A stretch of DNA of 64,000 nt. Origin: Chitinophagales bacterium. Lineage in GTDB: Bacteria; Bacteroidota; Bacteroidia; Chitinophagales; UBA10324. Each line of letters begins with the position of its first letter. The stretch's first letter is position 1. A program made the translations under genes and the position numbers. The notes beneath the pieces are model-generated. The model ran no database searches. It worked only from the letters and a program-made list of their open reading frames with translations, and was not told the DNA's origin. The stretch covers positions 62,001-126,000 of the forward strand of contig JACDDS010000011.1 of the NCBI GenBank assembly GCA_013816805.1. The letters are read 5' to 3'. Of this stretch, positions 57,254 through 64,000 are shown piece by piece.

Positions 57254-57299
57254 CGCAGCTTCCTTCATCCTCACTGAAGCTCAACGAAGTGAAGCTGCG
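57254..57299. repeat. REP-like palindromic element, copy 1
   Basis: CGCAGCTTC (57254-57262) and GAAGCTGCG (57291-57299) form perfect 9-bp arms 28 nt apart, with a second inner pair CTTCA/TGAAG. The 17-nt start AAATACCGCAGCTTCCT is shared with the copy near 59134. Confidence 0.7.
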
Positions 57300-57605
57300 A
57301 GGAGAAGAAAAAATAATTATAAACACGGTTCAGCAGGAGGAATTCTGTAAATCAAAAAAGCATTTAGAGAGCGACACGGTAAGCATGTAAAGATCAGATA
57401 GCTCGGTGTATGACTTGAAATTTTTACAGAGTGGGACTAATTAACAATATAGTTACATTGACATCAGTCACTGAGAAAATGTTATATTTTTATAGCATTT
57501 CGACAGATGTTGTAAGTAACATAAGTAGTATGACAATTGCCTGTCATTAAATAGTTATGGTGTTTTTGAGAATTTACTTATTTAGGCGATTTAAAAGACA
57601 AGAAC

Positions 57606-57644
57606 ATGAATACACAGCAATTGATTATTCAAAAAACCAATTAA
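57606..57644 (+). pseudogene. Possible C-terminal fragment of a T9SS paralogue
   Basis: The frame ending at the TAA at 57642-57644 reads MNTQQLIIQKTN, close to INAQPVIIQKTIDP, the end of the intact gene at 59126. It stops 3 bp before the start codon of that gene, as if a tandem paralogue had been deleted. The match is short, so chance is possible. Confidence 0.4.
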
Positions 57645-57647
57645 ATC

Positions 57648-59126
57648 ATGAAGGCGCAAATTTTCATTTGCGCCTTTCTTCTTATAAGTTTGATTGGAAA
57701 GGCGCAAATAACATTTGATACTACGTATGATCATAATTTAAATCAGGAATTTGGTATAAGTATATTATTACTTCCTGATTCAGCATATCTCTGTACTGTC
57801 AATTCATTTAATTTTGCCACAGGTAATAATCAGGATTTGCTATTATATAAAATAAAGCCTACAAGGAATATTAGTTTCCTAACTATATTGGGTGAGGATT
57901 CCTCATATTTTTATGGTGGATTGCCAGGCTCTCTTATTAAATTACATGATGAAAATTATGCCTCATGTGGTACAAAAGTTTATTATAACAATAATTCAGA
58001 TGGAATTTATATAAAATACGATCGAATAGGCAATATTGTTTTTTATCAATTATACCACGGTGGATACCAAGATGCTTTGTATAATATTACTGAAACGTAT
58101 GACCATGGAATTGTTATGATTGGCTATACAACTTATTATGACAGCATCCAAAATAAAACAACTGATGACTGTTTACTTATGAAAGTTGATAGCAACGGAA
58201 AAGTGCTATGGCGGAAGACTTTTGGTGGATTAGAAGTTGACGCAGGGTATAGCGTTCATGAAATTTCGGAAAAAAGACTATTTATCAGTTGTTTAAAAAA
58301 ATTCGCAATCAATAATTTGGTATCATGGATTATTATCACCGATAGCATCGGCAATATTATACAGGAAAAGGAATTTAATAATTCATCACTAAATTGTGAT
58401 GCGGCCTTTACGACTACTTCTCTCGATAATCAATACTTCTTATGGGGTTGTATTGACACAATTATTAATTCAAATGATTATTCAAGTCCAGCATTTATTG
58501 GAAAATTAGATGAAAATCTGAATTTTGTTTGGAAAACCATATTTAATGGACCTACCTTAAATGGCATTTTAAATGTAAGGCAACTTTCAGATAGTTCTAT
58601 AGTTTTCGTTGGTGGAAGCTATCCCTATGCATGGATAGGTAAGCTTACTAAATCCGGTAAAATGATTTGGCAAAAAAACTTTCAACATGATACCAGTCCG
58701 GATAATTATTTTGCAGACTTCCAGCAAACCTGGGATAAGGGATACATTATAACTGGAAGCACTAATGGTCCCACAGGCCAGGATCTGTGGCTGGTAAAAT
58801 TGGATAGCAATGGAGTGCTTGCAACGGATACATTCAATACAGGCACCGTAATGATAGATACAAAAAAGCCGTCTTTTAAGGCTTATCCAAACCCTGCAAC
58901 TGATCAGCTTTACATTGAATTTAATGATGGAAAGAATGAAACGTGGCATTTGATTATTACCGATAGTTATGGGAGACGAGTATTTAAAAAAAATTACACG
59001 GGTAACTACGTGGTAGAAGTTCCGCTAAACACCCTTTCTAATGGAATTTACTTTGTTCAGGGGATTCTTAATGGAAAAAGTATTAATGCACAGCCAGTGA
59101 TCATTCAAAAAACAATTGACCCTTAA
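57648..59126 (+). CDS. Exported beta-propeller-type protein with T9SS sorting domain
   Basis: The 492-residue protein has a signal peptide (MKAQIFICAFLLISLIGKAQ) and repeats of the SBBP/delta-60 type: DCLLMKVDSNGKVLWRKTFG near residue 175, FIGKLDENLNFVWKTIFNG near 285, AWIGKLTKSGKMIWQKNF near 327, and a last DLWLVKLDSNGVLATD near 380. It ends in a T9SS type A sorting domain (FKAYPNPATDQLYIEF, NGIYFVQGILNGKSI). It is a surface protein of unknown role. It is flanked by palindromes and paralogue fragments, and codons 2-10 form a strong hairpin. Confidence 0.82.
   Translation: MKAQIFICAFLLISLIGKAQITFDTTYDHNLNQEFGISILLLPDSAYLCTVNSFNFATGNNQDLLLYKIKPTRNISFLTILGEDSSYFYGGLPGSLIKLHDENYASCGTKVYYNNNSDGIYIKYDRIGNIVFYQLYHGGYQDALYNITETYDHGIVMIGYTTYYDSIQNKTTDDCLLMKVDSNGKVLWRKTFGGLEVDAGYSVHEISEKRLFISCLKKFAINNLVSWIIITDSIGNIIQEKEFNNSSLNCDAAFTTTSLDNQYFLWGCIDTIINSNDYSSPAFIGKLDENLNFVWKTIFNGPTLNGILNVRQLSDSSIVFVGGSYPYAWIGKLTKSGKMIWQKNFQHDTSPDNYFADFQQTWDKGYIITGSTNGPTGQDLWLVKLDSNGVLATDTFNTGTVMIDTKKPSFKAYPNPATDQLYIEFNDGKNETWHLIITDSYGRRVFKKNYTGNYVVEVPLNTLSNGIYFVQGILNGKSINAQPVIIQKTIDP
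57651..57676 (+). promoter_or_regulatory. Hairpin over the first codons of the T9SS gene
   Basis: AAGGCGCAAAT (57651-57661) pairs perfectly with ATTTGCGCCTT (57666-57676), loop TTTC, directly after the ATG at 57648. The same 11-mer recurs at 57699-57709, which could pair instead. Followed by TTCTTCTTAT, it also resembles a terminator. Confidence 0.55.
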
Positions 59127-59133
59127 AATACCG

Positions 59134-59176
59134 CAGCTTCCTCTATCCACGCTATTGGCTTAACGGAGTGAAGCTG
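59134..59176. repeat. REP-like palindromic element, copy 2
   Basis: CAGCTTC (59134-59140) and GAAGCTG (59170-59176) form 7-bp arms. The surrounding 55-60 bp match the copy at 57248-57310 at roughly three quarters of positions by eye. Confidence 0.65.
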
Positions 59177-59191
59177 AGGGGGGAGAAAACC

Positions 59192-59225
59192 ATGAAGGCG
59201 CAGATTCTAATTTGCGCCTTTCTTT
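59192..59225 (+). pseudogene. N-terminal fragment of a T9SS paralogue, forming a terminator-like hairpin
   Basis: From ATG 59192 the sequence encodes MKAQILICAFLF, almost identical to the start of the gene at 57648 (MKAQIFICAFLL), and then diverges. AAGGCGCA (59195-59202) pairs with TGCGCCTT (59213-59220), followed by TCTTTTT. It may now act as the terminator for the upstream gene. Confidence 0.6.
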
Positions 59226-59234
59226 TTCCCTCCA

Positions 59235-59282
59235 TGCAGCTTCACTTTCCTAAAGCATATGTGCGCAGCAGAGGAAGCTGCA
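59235..59282. repeat. REP-like palindromic element, copy 3
   Basis: TGCAGCTTC (59235-59243) and GAAGCTGCA (59274-59282) form perfect 9-bp arms, with ATATGTGCGCAGCA between, also seen in degenerate form near 57215. It lies just beyond the end of queA. Confidence 0.7.
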
Positions 59283-59291
59283 GGAGAAATA

Positions 59292-60509
59292 TTAATGCTC
59301 AACAGATCGCCACATCAGGCTCGCATCTCCGTAGCTAAGGAAACGAAAATTATTTTTTAGTGCATACTCGTAAACTTTTTTCCAGTCGTCGCCAATAAAT
59401 GCAGACACTAATAACAATAAGGTGCTGCGTGGCATGTGAAAATTAGTGATCAGTGCGTCCGTAAGCTTAAAAGCATAGCCCGGGGCAATGAGCAGTTTTG
59501 TCTCTGCTATCAGCTGCGTTAATTCTTTCTTTTCCATAAAATTCAGGATCGCTTCCATGGAATCTGCAGTGGTAATAGACATGATGCTCTCATAAGGCAT
59601 CCACTGATCAACTATAAGTGATTCATCCCCTTTTAACAATTTTAACCCAAGCCAGTAAAGGCTTTCTAAGGTTCGCAGCGAAGTGGTCCCAACTGCCACC
59701 AGCGGAGTCTTCTTGTTTATTAATTCTTCCAATACCATCTTTCGAATTACAAATTGCTCTTCGTGCATGCGGTGATCTTTCAAAGTTTGAGCTTTTACAG
59801 GCCTGAAGGTGCCTGCGCTAACGTGAAGCGTTAGAAAAAGTGAATAAATATTTTTCCCGGTAAATTTTTTGAAAAGTGATTCTGTAAAATGAAGCCCTGC
59901 AGTAGGTGCTGCCACTGATCCATCCTGGAAAGCATACAGTGTCTGGTAACGGTCTTGATCCTCCGTACCGGCATTTCGCCTGATGTAGGGTGGAAGCGGT
60001 ACATTCCCTGCTGCTTCAAGTACCTGTGCGAAAGATACCGTTTCCGGCTTCCACGAAAAATCTATTACAAAATCATCCTCTCCTTTTTCTCTCATGCACG
60101 CTTCCAATGTTGCTGCCTTATCTCCAATCTTTATTTTCCGGCATAAAACCTTTTCTCTCCACTTCTTTACATTCCCTACCATACACCGCCAGGTACACGC
60201 GCCGTGCAGAAACATGGCCAGCTGCATATCCCGCACAGGCTCCATTGGTTCCAGTAAAAACACTTCTATGTTTGCACCATTTTCATTTTTGAAAATGATC
60301 CGGGCATGGATCACTTTAGTATCGTTAAAAACCAGCGTTGCATTTTCAGGCAAATAATTCAGGAGGTTGCAAAAAAGATCTTCCTCCATTGCTCCATTGT
60401 TATATACAAGCAATTTTGAATGATCGCGCTGGGATAACGGCTCCTGCGCAATCCTGTCAGGTGGCAATACATAATTATAATCAGCAATGGAAAAATCCTT
60501 CGGATGCAC
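59292..60509 (-). CDS. queA: tRNA preQ1(34) S-adenosylmethionine ribosyltransferase-isomerase (QueA)
   Basis: This enzyme adds the ribosyl moiety of SAM to preQ1 in tRNA on the way to queuosine, in the cytoplasm. Its 405 residues (from GTG 60509; TTG 60512 is the alternative) carry the family blocks: PDRIAQEPLSQRDHSKLLVY near residue 18, LVFNDTKVIHARIIFKNENG near 60, VAAPTAGLHFTESLFKKFTG near 204, LFLTLHVSAGTFRPVKAQTL near 226, and AVGTTSLRTLESLYWLGL near 278. It is divergent from the GH3 gene. Confidence 0.95.
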   Translation of the reverse strand: MHPKDFSIADYNYVLPPDRIAQEPLSQRDHSKLLVYNNGAMEEDLFCNLLNYLPENATLVFNDTKVIHARIIFKNENGANIEVFLLEPMEPVRDMQLAMFLHGACTWRCMVGNVKKWREKVLCRKIKIGDKAATLEACMREKGEDDFVIDFSWKPETVSFAQVLEAAGNVPLPPYIRRNAGTEDQDRYQTLYAFQDGSVAAPTAGLHFTESLFKKFTGKNIYSLFLTLHVSAGTFRPVKAQTLKDHRMHEEQFVIRKMVLEELINKKTPLVAVGTTSLRTLESLYWLGLKLLKGDESLIVDQWMPYESIMSITTADSMEAILNFMEKKELTQLIAETKLLIAPGYAFKLTDALITNFHMPRSTLLLLVSAFIGDDWKKVYEYALKNNFRFLSYGDASLMWRSVEH

Positions 60510-60537
60510 CAAACAAAATTAACCTTGTTGAAAAACT

Positions 60538-60570
60538 TTTGCAGCATTGCCTCAGCAATAGATAAATTTG
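60538..60570 (+). promoter_or_regulatory. Probable promoter of the GH3 fusion gene
   Basis: TTTG (60538-60541) and TAAATTTG (60563-60570), 21 bp apart, resemble the Bacteroidota -33/-7 pair. The -7 box ends 8 bp before the ATG at 60579, implying a very short leader. Confidence 0.45.
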
Positions 60571-60578
60571 CCGCCATT

Positions 60579-63521
60579 ATGCTTAGGCAAATCTATATTG
60601 TATTCATTTTTATTTTTTTCTCCTTCACCGCTTTTTCCCAGCAAAACAATTCAGGCGACAAGCTGCCGCCATACCTTTATGTGGAGAATAGCTGGGTAGA
60701 TTCCGTATTAAATACAATGACTCCGGATGAGCGCATTGGCCAGCTATTTATGGTAGCTGCCTGGTCGAAAAACGGTCCGGCCGAATTGGAGCGGATAGCA
60801 AACCTGATCCGTAAGCAGCATATAGGCGGCATCATTATGATGCAGGGCGGACCGGTTCGGGAAGCAGCGTTCATCAACTTTTCCCAGTCCATTTCAAACG
60901 TGCCTTTGCTTATTTCACAGGATGCCGAATGGGGATTGTCCATGCGGCTCGACAGCACGATAGTATTTCCCCGGCAGGGTATGCTGGGTGCCATGCAGGA
61001 CGATTCACTGGTGTATAAATTTGGGAAAGAGATGGCGAGGGAATGCACGCGCATTGGTGTAAATGTTTCTTTTTCTCCCGTTGTCGATATCAATAATAAT
61101 CCATTGAACCCCGTTATTGGTGACCGTTCTTTTGGGGAGGATAAGTTCAATGTGGCTGCAAAGGGAATAGCTTATATGAAGGGGCTGCAGGACGGTGGTG
61201 TGCTCGCCTGCGCCAAACATTTTCCGGGGCATGGCAATGCTGATAAAGATTCGCACAAAACACTACCTGTAATTAACGGTTCTAAAAAAGAACTGGACTC
61301 GCTGGAATTGTTTCCATTCCGGAAAATTTTCTCAGAAGGTGTTGGAAGCGTTATGGTAGCGCATCTCAGCATTCCCGCTCTGGATTCCACAAGCAATGCC
61401 GCCTCGTCACTTTCGTCACGGATTGTTACCGGGCTTTTAAGGAATGACCTGGGTTTTAAAGGATTGGCGTTTACCGATGCATTAAATATGGCCGGAGTCG
61501 GCAACTACCCCGAACCTGGAATGGTTGATTTAAAAGCATTGCTTGCAGGAAACGATATTCTTCTTTTCTCAGGTGATGTAGCTGCTGCTATAAACCAAAT
61601 AAAAACAGCAATTAAGAAAGGGAAGGTTGATCAGAGTGAGATAGATATCCGGGTGAGAAAAATTCTGCAGGCAAAATTCTGGCTCGGATTATCTGAACGC
61701 AAACCAGTGGATATGCATAATCTCTATGAAGATTTAAACTCGGGTGAGGCGGTTTATCTGAAGCAGCGGCTTATCGGGAATTCGCTGACTCTGGTACATA
61801 ATAAAGATGGTTTCCTCCCTGTAAAAGATCTTACAGCTCAAACGTTTGCATCGGTATCCATTGGAAGTGATTCCATAACACCATTTCAGCATATGATTTC
61901 AAATTATGCAATGGTGCAACACTTTAATATCAGTAAGGATGCAAAGGAAGCGGAATTCAATGACCTTGAAAAAAAATTGCAGAACTACAGCATTGTATTC
62001 ATCGCGCTGCAAAACATGTTGCGGTCTCCGGAAAAGCAGTTTGGAATAACACCGAACAGTATAAATTTCATTAACCGTATGAGCTTTCAGCATAAAGTGA
62101 TTTTGACTGTTTTTGGAAATCCCTATGCATTACAAAATTTTTCATCGCAGGATTGGCTGCTTGAAGCATATAACGATGAACCGCTTACACAAAGCCTTGC
62201 AGCTCAATTGCTGTTTGGTGGTATTGAAGCCAACGGAAAGCTACCTGTCAGCGCCTCATTAAATATACGCGCAGGAGAAGGAATGGTGTCAAAGACCATC
62301 GGCCGTTTACAATATACCCTACCTGAAGATGCGGGCATTTCCAGTTATAAATTAAAGAAGATTGATTCTCTGGTTCAGGAAGGAATCACACAACACGCGA
62401 TACCGGGTTGTCAGGTTTTTATCTCGAAAGACAGCAAAGTGCTCTTGCAAAAATCATTCGGCAACTTTACATACGATGTGAATGAAAGTGTTGCAAACGA
62501 TGATCTGTATGACCTTGCATCTATTACAAAGGTGGCCGCCACTACCTTAATGCTAATGAAGCTTTATGATGAAAAGAAATTAAATCTCTCAGCTAAGGCT
62601 TGCCATTATTTACCTGACCTTAAAAGAACGAACAAAGAAAATATAACGATTAAACAACTACTGCTGCATGAGGGAGGACTGGTGGCCTCCATTCCATTCT
62701 ACAAAAAAACGATTGACAGTGCAGGCTACTTGTCCGGGATAATTTACAGGAATCAGATAGAGGATCCTTATACTGTAATGGTGACTCCATCTTTGTATAT
62801 GAACCATTTCTATTTGGATACACTGTGGAAAGAGATTTTAGAATCTCCCGTAGAAGCGCCCGGCAAATATGTGTACAGTGATCTGGATTTTATAATATTA
62901 AAAAAAATAGCAGAGAAAATTTCCGGCGAAACGCTGAATAATTTTGTAACGAATAATTTCTATCGCCCATTGGGCTTGAGTACGATCGGTTTTAATCCCC
63001 TTTCTTATTTTCCTAAAGAGCGCATTGTTCCATCTAACTATGATTCTAGCTTCAGGAAACAGCTGATACAGGGAACTGTTCACGATCCGGCTGCAGCTAT
63101 GTTGGGAGGTATTGGCGGACATGCCGGGCTTTTTTCGGATGCGAATGACGTGGGTATTCTTATGCAGATGTTACTTAACTATGGAGAATATGCAGGGGTG
63201 CGCTACCTCGATTCTGCTACAGTAGTAAGGTTTACTTCACGCAACAGTGAGCACAGCAGAAGAGGTTTTGGATTCGATAAACCTGAAACGGAGCCAGACA
63301 AACCCAGCCCCGTGTGCGACAGTGCGTCAGCGCTTACGTTCGGCCACCAGGGATTTACAGGAACGTGTGTATGGGCTGATCCGAAATATCAACTAATTTT
63401 TGTGTTTCTGTCAAACCGCACCTTTCCGGATGAAGAAAATAAAGAGCTCCTTAATCTGAACATCAGAGGCAGGATAGAGGAAGTGATCTATGATTTGATG
63501 CAAAATAAATCTCCATTTTGA
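60579..63521 (+). CDS. GH3 beta-N-acetylglucosaminidase fused to a serine hydrolase (beta-lactamase fold)
   Basis: This 980-residue exported protein joins two enzymes. After a signal peptide (cleaved near FSQQN, residue 22), the GH3 domain (about 30-390) has KHFPGHG (K213-G219), the Asp-His dyad D224/H226 in KDSH, and the nucleophile D300 in FTDALNMAGV: NagZ-type signatures. A middle alpha/beta part spans about 395-585. The C-terminal domain (about 595-970) has the serine-hydrolase motifs S648-x-x-K651 (LASITKVA), Y766-S-D (KYVYSDLDF) and GHQGFTG near 935. It would release GlcNAc from muropeptides and act on a D-amino-peptide or ester bond. The ATG at 60579 is chosen because the signal peptide follows at once. 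Confidence 0.92.
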   Translation: MLRQIYIVFIFIFFSFTAFSQQNNSGDKLPPYLYVENSWVDSVLNTMTPDERIGQLFMVAAWSKNGPAELERIANLIRKQHIGGIIMMQGGPVREAAFINFSQSISNVPLLISQDAEWGLSMRLDSTIVFPRQGMLGAMQDDSLVYKFGKEMARECTRIGVNVSFSPVVDINNNPLNPVIGDRSFGEDKFNVAAKGIAYMKGLQDGGVLACAKHFPGHGNADKDSHKTLPVINGSKKELDSLELFPFRKIFSEGVGSVMVAHLSIPALDSTSNAASSLSSRIVTGLLRNDLGFKGLAFTDALNMAGVGNYPEPGMVDLKALLAGNDILLFSGDVAAAINQIKTAIKKGKVDQSEIDIRVRKILQAKFWLGLSERKPVDMHNLYEDLNSGEAVYLKQRLIGNSLTLVHNKDGFLPVKDLTAQTFASVSIGSDSITPFQHMISNYAMVQHFNISKDAKEAEFNDLEKKLQNYSIVFIALQNMLRSPEKQFGITPNSINFINRMSFQHKVILTVFGNPYALQNFSSQDWLLEAYNDEPLTQSLAAQLLFGGIEANGKLPVSASLNIRAGEGMVSKTIGRLQYTLPEDAGISSYKLKKIDSLVQEGITQHAIPGCQVFISKDSKVLLQKSFGNFTYDVNESVANDDLYDLASITKVAATTLMLMKLYDEKKLNLSAKACHYLPDLKRTNKENITIKQLLLHEGGLVASIPFYKKTIDSAGYLSGIIYRNQIEDPYTVMVTPSLYMNHFYLDTLWKEILESPVEAPGKYVYSDLDFIILKKIAEKISGETLNNFVTNNFYRPLGLSTIGFNPLSYFPKERIVPSNYDSSFRKQLIQGTVHDPAAAMLGGIGGHAGLFSDANDVGILMQMLLNYGEYAGVRYLDSATVVRFTSRNSEHSRRGFGFDKPETEPDKPSPVCDSASALTFGHQGFTGTCVWADPKYQLIFVFLSNRTFPDEENKELLNLNIRGRIEEVIYDLMQNKSPF

Positions 63522-63599
63522 TTTTTTTAGAAGTCTTTGGTTCAAAGCCTGATCGTTAATATTACTATCTTTAAAGCCTCTCAATTTGTTCTCTTTCAG

Positions 63600-64000
63600 A
63601 TGCAGGTAAAAACAAATGCAGGATACATTTTTGACCAGTTAAGCTTTCTTCTTCAAAGTTTAACAGATGAGCAATATCATTGGTCATGCGAGGAATTTTA
63701 CGGTGCGTCTATAGGTAAGCATTATCGGCATATCATAGAATTTTTCCAGTGTGTGTCTGTCGCGGATCAAACCGGAACAATCTGTTACGACAATCGCCCC
63801 CGGGATGAGCGGATAGAAAAAATCCGGTCTTTTGCTTTACAGGCACTGTCCGATTTGCAAACGGAGCTGTCCGAAATTGATGATTCAAAAATTCTAACGA
63901 TGATCGGAGATATCAGTGCCGGAAATAATTCAGAAGGCTCCGTTATGAGCACAAGCCTGTTCCGGGAATTCCACTATGCAATAGAACATGCCATTCATCA
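63600..64000 (+). CDS. DinB-family protein (partial, 5' part)
   Basis: From ATG 63600 the frame runs off the right edge with 133 complete codons. It reads MQVKTNAGYIFDQLSFLLQS, GASIGKHYRHIIEFFQ near residue 41 and FREFHYAIEHAIHH at the edge, the helical DinB/YfiT layout with histidines placed for metal binding. These proteins often act as thiol transferases (some bacillithiol-dependent) or have unknown roles. It lies 78 bp after the GH3 gene in the same direction. Confidence 0.72.
   Translation, partial: MQVKTNAGYIFDQLSFLLQSLTDEQYHWSCEEFYGASIGKHYRHIIEFFQCVSVADQTGTICYDNRPRDERIEKIRSFALQALSDLQTELSEIDDSKILTMIGDISAGNNSEGSVMSTSLFREFHYAIEHAIH

Larger units (their letters stand above)
57129..57647. 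other. Gene-poor region with palindromic elements
   Basis: This 519-bp region holds no convincing gene. It contains a degenerate element at 57184-57240 that resembles the one at 59231-59282, the palindrome at 57254-57299, and a short paralogue-like C-terminal fragment at 57606-57644. The remainder is AT-rich and probably carries the promoter of the T9SS gene. Confidence 0.6.

Noticed and set aside
59990-60292. Plus-strand open frame of 100 codons
   Set aside because: It is antisense to queA, which is certain by its motifs.
1-64000. tRNA and rRNA genes, CRISPR arrays, insertion sequences
   Set aside because: I looked in the intergenic stretches for tRNA T-loop sequence, repeat-spacer patterns and transposase frames with terminal inverted repeats, and found none.

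Overview
The window is a gene-dense, AT-rich stretch from a member of the Bacteroidota, probably of the Chitinophagales/Sphingobacteriales type. The evidence is direct: several proteins end in type IX secretion (T9SS) sorting domains, there is a PorE-like OmpA lipoprotein, a GldC gliding protein, DUF5777 and DUF4369 proteins, a bacillithiol-type BshA, a TATCTTTG-type -7 promoter box and frequent TTG/GTG starts. I see no rRNA, tRNA, CRISPR array or insertion sequence.

Layout. 1-5.6 kb (minus): the 5' part of bshA, then a peptide-type ABC importer (binding lipoprotein and two permeases with unusual insertions). 5.7-10.3 kb (plus): a frameshifted TIGR01777 epimerase, an SSS symporter, an M23 peptidase and a Bcp peroxiredoxin. 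10.4-13.4 kb: a four-gene exported cassette (choice-of-anchor V/T9SS protein, cytochrome-like lipoprotein, YceI, DUF5777). 13.4-16.7 kb: MBL hydrolase, Ppx/GppA, Rieske protein, EamA transporter. 16.8-25.3 kb: an exopolysaccharide locus (GT4, Wza-like exporter, Wzc-like kinase, WecA-like initiating transferase, MBOAT plus AlgJ-like O-acetylation pair). 25.3-29.3 kb: DUF72, LpxD-like, gcvT, comB. 29.4-33.8 kb: part of the complex I operon (nuoA, B, C, D, H), with a broken four-helix-bundle gene between nuoD and nuoH and no nuoE/F/G or nuoI-N. 34-37 kb: a GT39-type membrane glycosyltransferase and a WG-repeat protein.

37.1-41.7 kb (minus) is the most unusual locus. A DnaE-type polymerase carries a C-terminal 2'-5' RNA ligase-like (2H phosphoesterase) domain. 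It overlaps a LexA-like XRE/S24 regulator by ATGA, and an inverted repeat that could be the operator lies upstream of the pair. 41.8-45.6 kb (minus): a T9SS cargo protein, then MlaD and OstA/LptA-like envelope lipid proteins. 45.9-57.1 kb: a secreted MBL-fold T9SS protein, PorE-like protein, purM, an outer-membrane protein, a TlpA-like thioredoxin, a lipoprotein with gldC, an esterase, mutL and a YtxH-like protein. 57.2-59.3 kb: a T9SS propeller-type protein flanked by palindromic elements and by apparent fragments of paralogues. 59.3-64 kb: queA, divergent from a GH3-beta-lactamase-fold fusion, then the start of a DinB-like gene.

Two genes (5.9 and 32.4 kb) are each broken by an apparent single-base deletion. 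These may be real decay or assembly errors. Family calls come from reading motifs in the translations; no database search was run.
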